From Linnemannia schmuckeri (taxonomy: Eukaryota > Mortierellomycota > Mortierellomycetes > Mortierellales > Mortierellaceae), in assembly GCA_029449235.1 (NCBI GenBank), contig JANATG010000010.1, positions 558,001-622,000 on the forward strand: a DNA stretch of 64,000 bases, given 5' to 3'. Every line of letters starts with the position of its first letter. The first letter of the stretch is position 1. The notes beneath the pieces were generated by a model. It was not told the origin of the DNA and did not search any database. It was given only the letters and a program-made list of their open reading frames with translations. Both the position numbers and the translations under genes were made by a program. Below are positions 60,358 through 64,000 of this stretch, in pieces.

Positions 60358-61555
60358 TCATACCTTTAGTTTCTCGTTGGCCAACTCCTCGCGTAAGCCC
60401 ATAGTTCCTCCTGCAACTTTTCATCCCTCGCGTAGGTTGCTATCAAGGTAAGAGTGAGTTAACATGCAGTAAAACATACGGAAAAAAGGAGGTAACAAGG
60501 AATAGCAACAAAAACGAGAAACTACAGGGCTCAAGCTCATTAGCGATAGGTCCAAAGTACCGCCCCGTAATATTCTTATTCTCGACCTCAGGACTAGCCG
60601 CCAGATACAGAGGCGTCAACGCACCTCTCTCGACCGGATAGGCGACCAAACTATGGACACACTTCTTCAATCCATCCAACGCACCATTATTGATGGGCCG
60701 AGTACTCTCAGTAGAGACATAACCAGGGTTGGAGCAGTTCACGAAACTCTGGATTCGTTACCCAGACGACGGGCGAGGGCTTTTGCAAACATGATGTTGG
60801 CGAGTTTCGAACGGTAAAATCGGTCCCAGGCGCATTGGTGGTAGGACTGTGAAGAGTCGCCGCTTTTGAAGATTGTGTCGTAGTTAATCCCGGGCGTGTT
60901 TTCGTGCAGGGATGTGGTCATTATCACAATACGCGAGGGCCGAGAATCTCTGATCCTGTCGAGCAGTGCCATTGTGAGCACGAAATGGCTAAGCAGAAGA
61001 AAAAAAAGAGGTGCGAGGACGGGACACGAAATCAGTCACATGATCAGGGCACAGTAGCAAGCTATATTTTCTTCTCTTTTTTTTGATATTCGCTTCTGGT
61101 TACTTACCCCATGTGATTGACGGCAAACTCGTTCTCGACACCGTCAGCGTTCAGTTCCAATGCCCCCCCTCCCCCCCAGCAATACCAGAGTTGTTGACAA
61201 GAATATAAAGCGGCAATCTCTTCTTCAAGAATTCCTGCGCAGCCTGACGAGCCTTGTTCATGTCATTCATATCGAGCTCCAAGAACTCGAGCTGCGGAGT
61301 GGGTGTGTGGGAGTACTTGGCCTTGATCTCTTCCTTAGCCCTATTGATCGCTTTCTCTGCGCGCCCTCGGCTACGACAGGCTAAGAAGACGCGAGCACCG
61401 CGCGCAGCCAAGGCCGCTGTTGTTGCGAAACCGATACCAGAGTTAGCGCCGGTGACGATGGCGACTTTGCCGGAGAGGGTGGGGATCTGGTCCTGCGAAT
61501 AATCGTCTCCGTGGAAGAATGATTTCCAGTAAGCGAGTTGACTGAAGGGACTCAT
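60358..61555 (-). pseudogene. Short-chain dehydrogenase/reductase (SDR), copy 1, frameshifted
   Basis: Classical SDR of the retinol-dehydrogenase type. Exon 1 (61555-61108) has the dinucleotide-binding motif TGANSGIG, then CRSRGRAEKA, ELDMND and the NNSG strand. Exon 2 runs 60988-60526 and exon 3 starts at 60439. Three lesions are visible. A frame change lies in a C7-T-C7 run (61163-61177) within the loop after NNSG. One base is missing near 60743-60746, at RV(F)VNCSNPGYV. One base is missing near 60388-60394, in a C-terminal block resembling AYSEELANEKLKV. The active-site Tyr of YxxxK is Phe here (DRFYRSKLAN against DRYARSKLAN in copy 3). Homopolymer sequencing error could explain the first lesion, but hardly all of them. 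The start was chosen at the MSPF motif shared with copy 2. Confidence 0.8.
61163..61177 (-). other. Frameshift site: G7-A-G7 run (minus strand) in SDR copy 1
   Basis: Reading into this run gives GGEGGHWN and then a stop. Shifting by one base after it restores the expected LNADGVENEFAVNHMG. It is either a true indel or a homopolymer length error. Confidence 0.75.
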
Positions 61556-61990
61556 TGGTTTATGCTTGTTTTATGTCTGTCTTGTTTTTTTGTATGCTTA
61601 TTTTATCGCCTTGGAAATATGGGTGCAGCGTTGCGTTGTGTTGAAAAAAAAACTGAAAAAAAAATTGGCGTTGATCCTTTTAATGCTGTTTTCGCTAAGA
61701 ATTACCAGGCTGGGCTGAAACCATCAAAGCCACAGAGGTGGCCAAGAAAGTGGATGACAAATGGGATGTTTAGCAGCGCAGGCGTCCATGCAATGGATCC
61801 TTACGGGTGAACTATATCCGTGACACCAAACGCGAAGCAAAAGGCGTTTGGAACCTGTGTAACCAACCATGCAAAGATTTTTTTGGTTTCTCGTTTGACT
61901 CATGAGCCGCTCCCTTGGTACCAGCAGATGCACGAAAGAAAGATAGACGCTTTTTTGCGTATTTCTTTTTATAATGTGAATTCATATTCA

Positions 61991-63232
61991 CTCAATCATG
62001 TCTTGATCTTTTCGTTGGCGAGCTTCTTACTGTATGTCCAAAGCTCCTCTTGTGCTTTCTCATCTTTGATGTACGAGGGTAACTGAACGACAAAAAAAAG
62101 CTGATATCATGAGCAGCGGTGGAATAATTCCGGTCATGAAGGGGCTCAAAGGCAAACAAACAAGAAATACGTACATGGCTCGAGCTCAAGGGCAACAGGC
62201 CAAAAATAACGACCACGGATATTCTTTTTTCTCAACTTCAGGGCTGGTCGCGATATGAAGCTGTATCAAGACTCCCTTCTCAGCAGAAATTGTGATCTTC
62301 TTATGGAACTATACACTCCACCCATCCTTGCCCTTGTTGATTGTCGACAATGGCCACTCTGCCTCCTCCCTTCCTTGCGAGATGCAGGTTGGGTACGCTC
62401 GGTCGAGACATAACCCGAGTGACAATAATTGACAAACAGTCGTGGCTCATTTTTGATACGACGGCCAGTACGATGGCTAACATGGCGTCGGTGAGTTTGG
62501 AACAGGCATATCTGTCCCAGAAGTTGTGGTGATGGGGTTGTTCGGTCTCGCCAGCCTTGTAGATCGCGTCGCAGTTGACCCCCGCAGCATTTTCATGGAA
62601 GTAGGAGGACAGAATGACGATGCGTGAGGGTTGTGATTCGTTGATCCTGTCGAGCAATACAAGCGTGATCACGAAGGTGCTGATTGAGCGAAAAAAAAAA
62701 AGGTGGTAGATGGATAGAAATTGTCACATGATTTACGTTCCAATTGGGCGAAATGTCAACGACCATTTTTTTCTTTTTCTTTTTCCTTGGACTGAACTTT
62801 ACCTCATGTGGCTCTCCAAACTCATTCTCGATCTCATCAGCAGTCAAGCCCAAGGGCACACTGTATAGTTGTTAACAAGGTTATGGAGCGGTAAACTCAA
62901 CCTAAGGAATTCTTAGGCAACATGCTTGGTTTGGTAATGTCACCCTGGTCCAACTCCAAAAAGGCCAGTAGAGGTATGAGGGTATAAGGAATTCTGAGCT
63001 TGATCTCGGCATTGACTCTCTCAATCACCTTGTGTGCGCGTTGTTTACTACGACAGACGAAAAAGACTCAGGCTTCATGAGCGATGAAGGCGATGGTGGT
63101 GGCGTATCTAAGTCTAGAGTTAGCATCAGTGACTACAGCGACCCTGCCGGCGAGATCGGGAATCTGGTCGTGGAAGTAGTAGTCGCCGTGACAAAATGAC
63201 TTCCAGAACGCAGCTTGGGTGAGTGGACTCAT
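61991..63232 (-). pseudogene. Short-chain dehydrogenase/reductase, copy 2, inactivated
   Basis: The start MSPLTQAAFWKSFCHGDYY mirrors copy 1. The cofactor motif is destroyed (TDANSRLRYATT where copy 1 has TGANSGIGFATT). A TGA replaces an expected Arg codon after AHEA, and the frame then continues with VFFVCRSKQRAHKVIERVNA. Other frame changes and stops lie near 62910 and 62460. Recognisable later blocks are LTADEIENEFG, SRIVILSSYFHENAAGVN, WDRYACSKLTD (catalytic Tyr and Lys kept), SPEVEKKNIRGRYFWPVALE and the C-terminal EELWTYSKKLANEKIKT before the TGA at 61996-61998. This copy is more decayed than copy 1. Confidence 0.8.
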
Positions 63233-63522
63233 TGCGTGTGTGCTTTTATGTGCCGACAAAAAAAGGAATAAACATGATAGTTGCAGGACATGTGCGAGGG
63301 TGGCACAGAAGCGATGCAGACAGCAAAATGGGAATTTAGGTTTTTGTTCATTTTTTCTGAAGAAGCACATCTCACTCATTCATACAATTGGCAAAATCGA
63401 TAACGCAAGAGCGACATGTAATTAGCCCAATTGACTCGCAACGATTGTCTGCTTCGTTGATTGTATCTAGTAATTTTACATCACGTCTCCAGCTTCTCTT
63501 TAGCTAGTTTCTCGCTATATAT

Positions 63523-64000
63523 TCAGAGTTCTTCCTGTAACCTCTCGTCTCTTGCATATGAAGCTAATTTGTAAAAAGTGAGCCGTGCGTCAGCAAAATC
63601 GATCAGAAGAAGAAAAAATTTCTCGACAAAAAAAGTAACGAGCTGGAAGCAAAGCGACAGTCAAGAAACACTTACAGGGCTCAAGCTCGTTCGCAATGGG
63701 TCCAAAGTATTGTCCTCTAATCTCGCGATTCTCAATCTCGGGACTAGTTGCTAGATAGAGCTGCGTCAACACGCCTCTCTGGACGGGCCACGCGACCAGT
63801 CTATGGAACCATTCCTCTAACCCATTCATGAATTTGCTGAAAGTGTTGGCTTCCTCACGGGGGACAGGTTGTGTGGAGCGAGTGGAGACGTATCCTGGGT
63901 GGCAGGCATTGACATACAGACGGCGTTCGTTGATGACACGACGGGCGAGGGCTCTTGCAAAGAGAACGTTGGCGAGTTTTGAGCGGGCGTATCGGTCGTA
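63523..64000 (-). CDS. Short-chain dehydrogenase/reductase, copy 3, partial at window end
   Basis: Only the C-terminal half is in the window. Bases 64000-63676 read without interruption and include the catalytic YxxxK (DRYARSKLANVLFARALARR) and the NACHPGYVSTRS segment, then GPIANELEP and a GTAAGT donor. The last exon starts at 63563 and reads SYARDERLQEEL before a TGA at 63523-63525. Copy 2 has Trp at this position, so this is probably a TGG-to-TGA change. The frame beyond stays open for another 13 codons (IYSEKLAKEKLET) to a TGA at 63481-63483. Loss of these few residues may or may not matter. It is likely an NAD(P)-dependent oxidoreductase of lipid or retinoid-like alcohols by family. The substrate is unknown. 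Confidence 0.75.

Overview
This is a nuclear contig from a filamentous fungus. The genes have short spliceosomal introns (GT...AG, mostly GTAAGT donors) and long pyrimidine- or AC-rich leaders. Homopolymer runs are frequent, and the proteins belong to fungal families (SAPS-domain phosphatase regulator, Dre2, a stand-alone response regulator, CAP/PR-1 secreted proteins). The lineage-style F-box/LRR and beta-propeller membrane families, together with the intron style, suggest Mucoromycota, probably Mortierellaceae. That placement is inference, because no marker gene was searched.

Layout. 1-7.5 kb: mostly non-coding, with a decayed F-box/LRR gene (3.2-4.3 kb, -) and a coiled-coil protein (5.05-6.02 kb, -). 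7.6-8.0 kb: a small secreted, probably GPI-anchored Ser/Thr/Pro-rich protein. 8.9-20.6 kb: a housekeeping block. It holds class II fumarase (-), with two alternative N-termini (mitochondrial and cytosolic) readable in the DNA; divergent from it, a SIT4/PP6-associated SAPS protein (+, 11 exons); and the Fe-S assembly protein Dre2/CIAPIN1 (+, 3 exons). 21.8-30.3 kb: a tandem cluster of four CAP/PR-1 genes (+). All share one intron position. Copies 2 and 3 share a 200-bp identical exon-2 tract with sharp borders, as left by gene conversion. 30.3-40.3 kb: a 10-kb gene desert with small tandem repeats and a cluster of CAATTG palindromes just before a receiver-only response regulator (40.3-41.0 kb). 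41-47.8 kb: another desert. 47.8-53.2 kb: one intact gene for a predicted single-pass membrane protein with a propeller-like ectodomain (-), followed by two or three decaying copies of its C-terminal half. 53.2-60.3 kb: desert with low-complexity tracts. 60.4-64 kb: a tandem array of three short-chain dehydrogenase/reductase copies (-). The first two are broken and the third runs off the window.

The intact core genes act separately: TCA/urea-linked fumarate hydration, phosphatase regulation, cytosolic Fe-S assembly and phosphorelay signalling. The accessory genes form three tandem families at different stages of birth (CAP) and decay (propeller membrane protein, SDR). I saw no transposase, reverse transcriptase, CRISPR array, rRNA or convincing tRNA. 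Exon borders were read by eye from splice motifs, reading frame and family expectation, not from transcripts.
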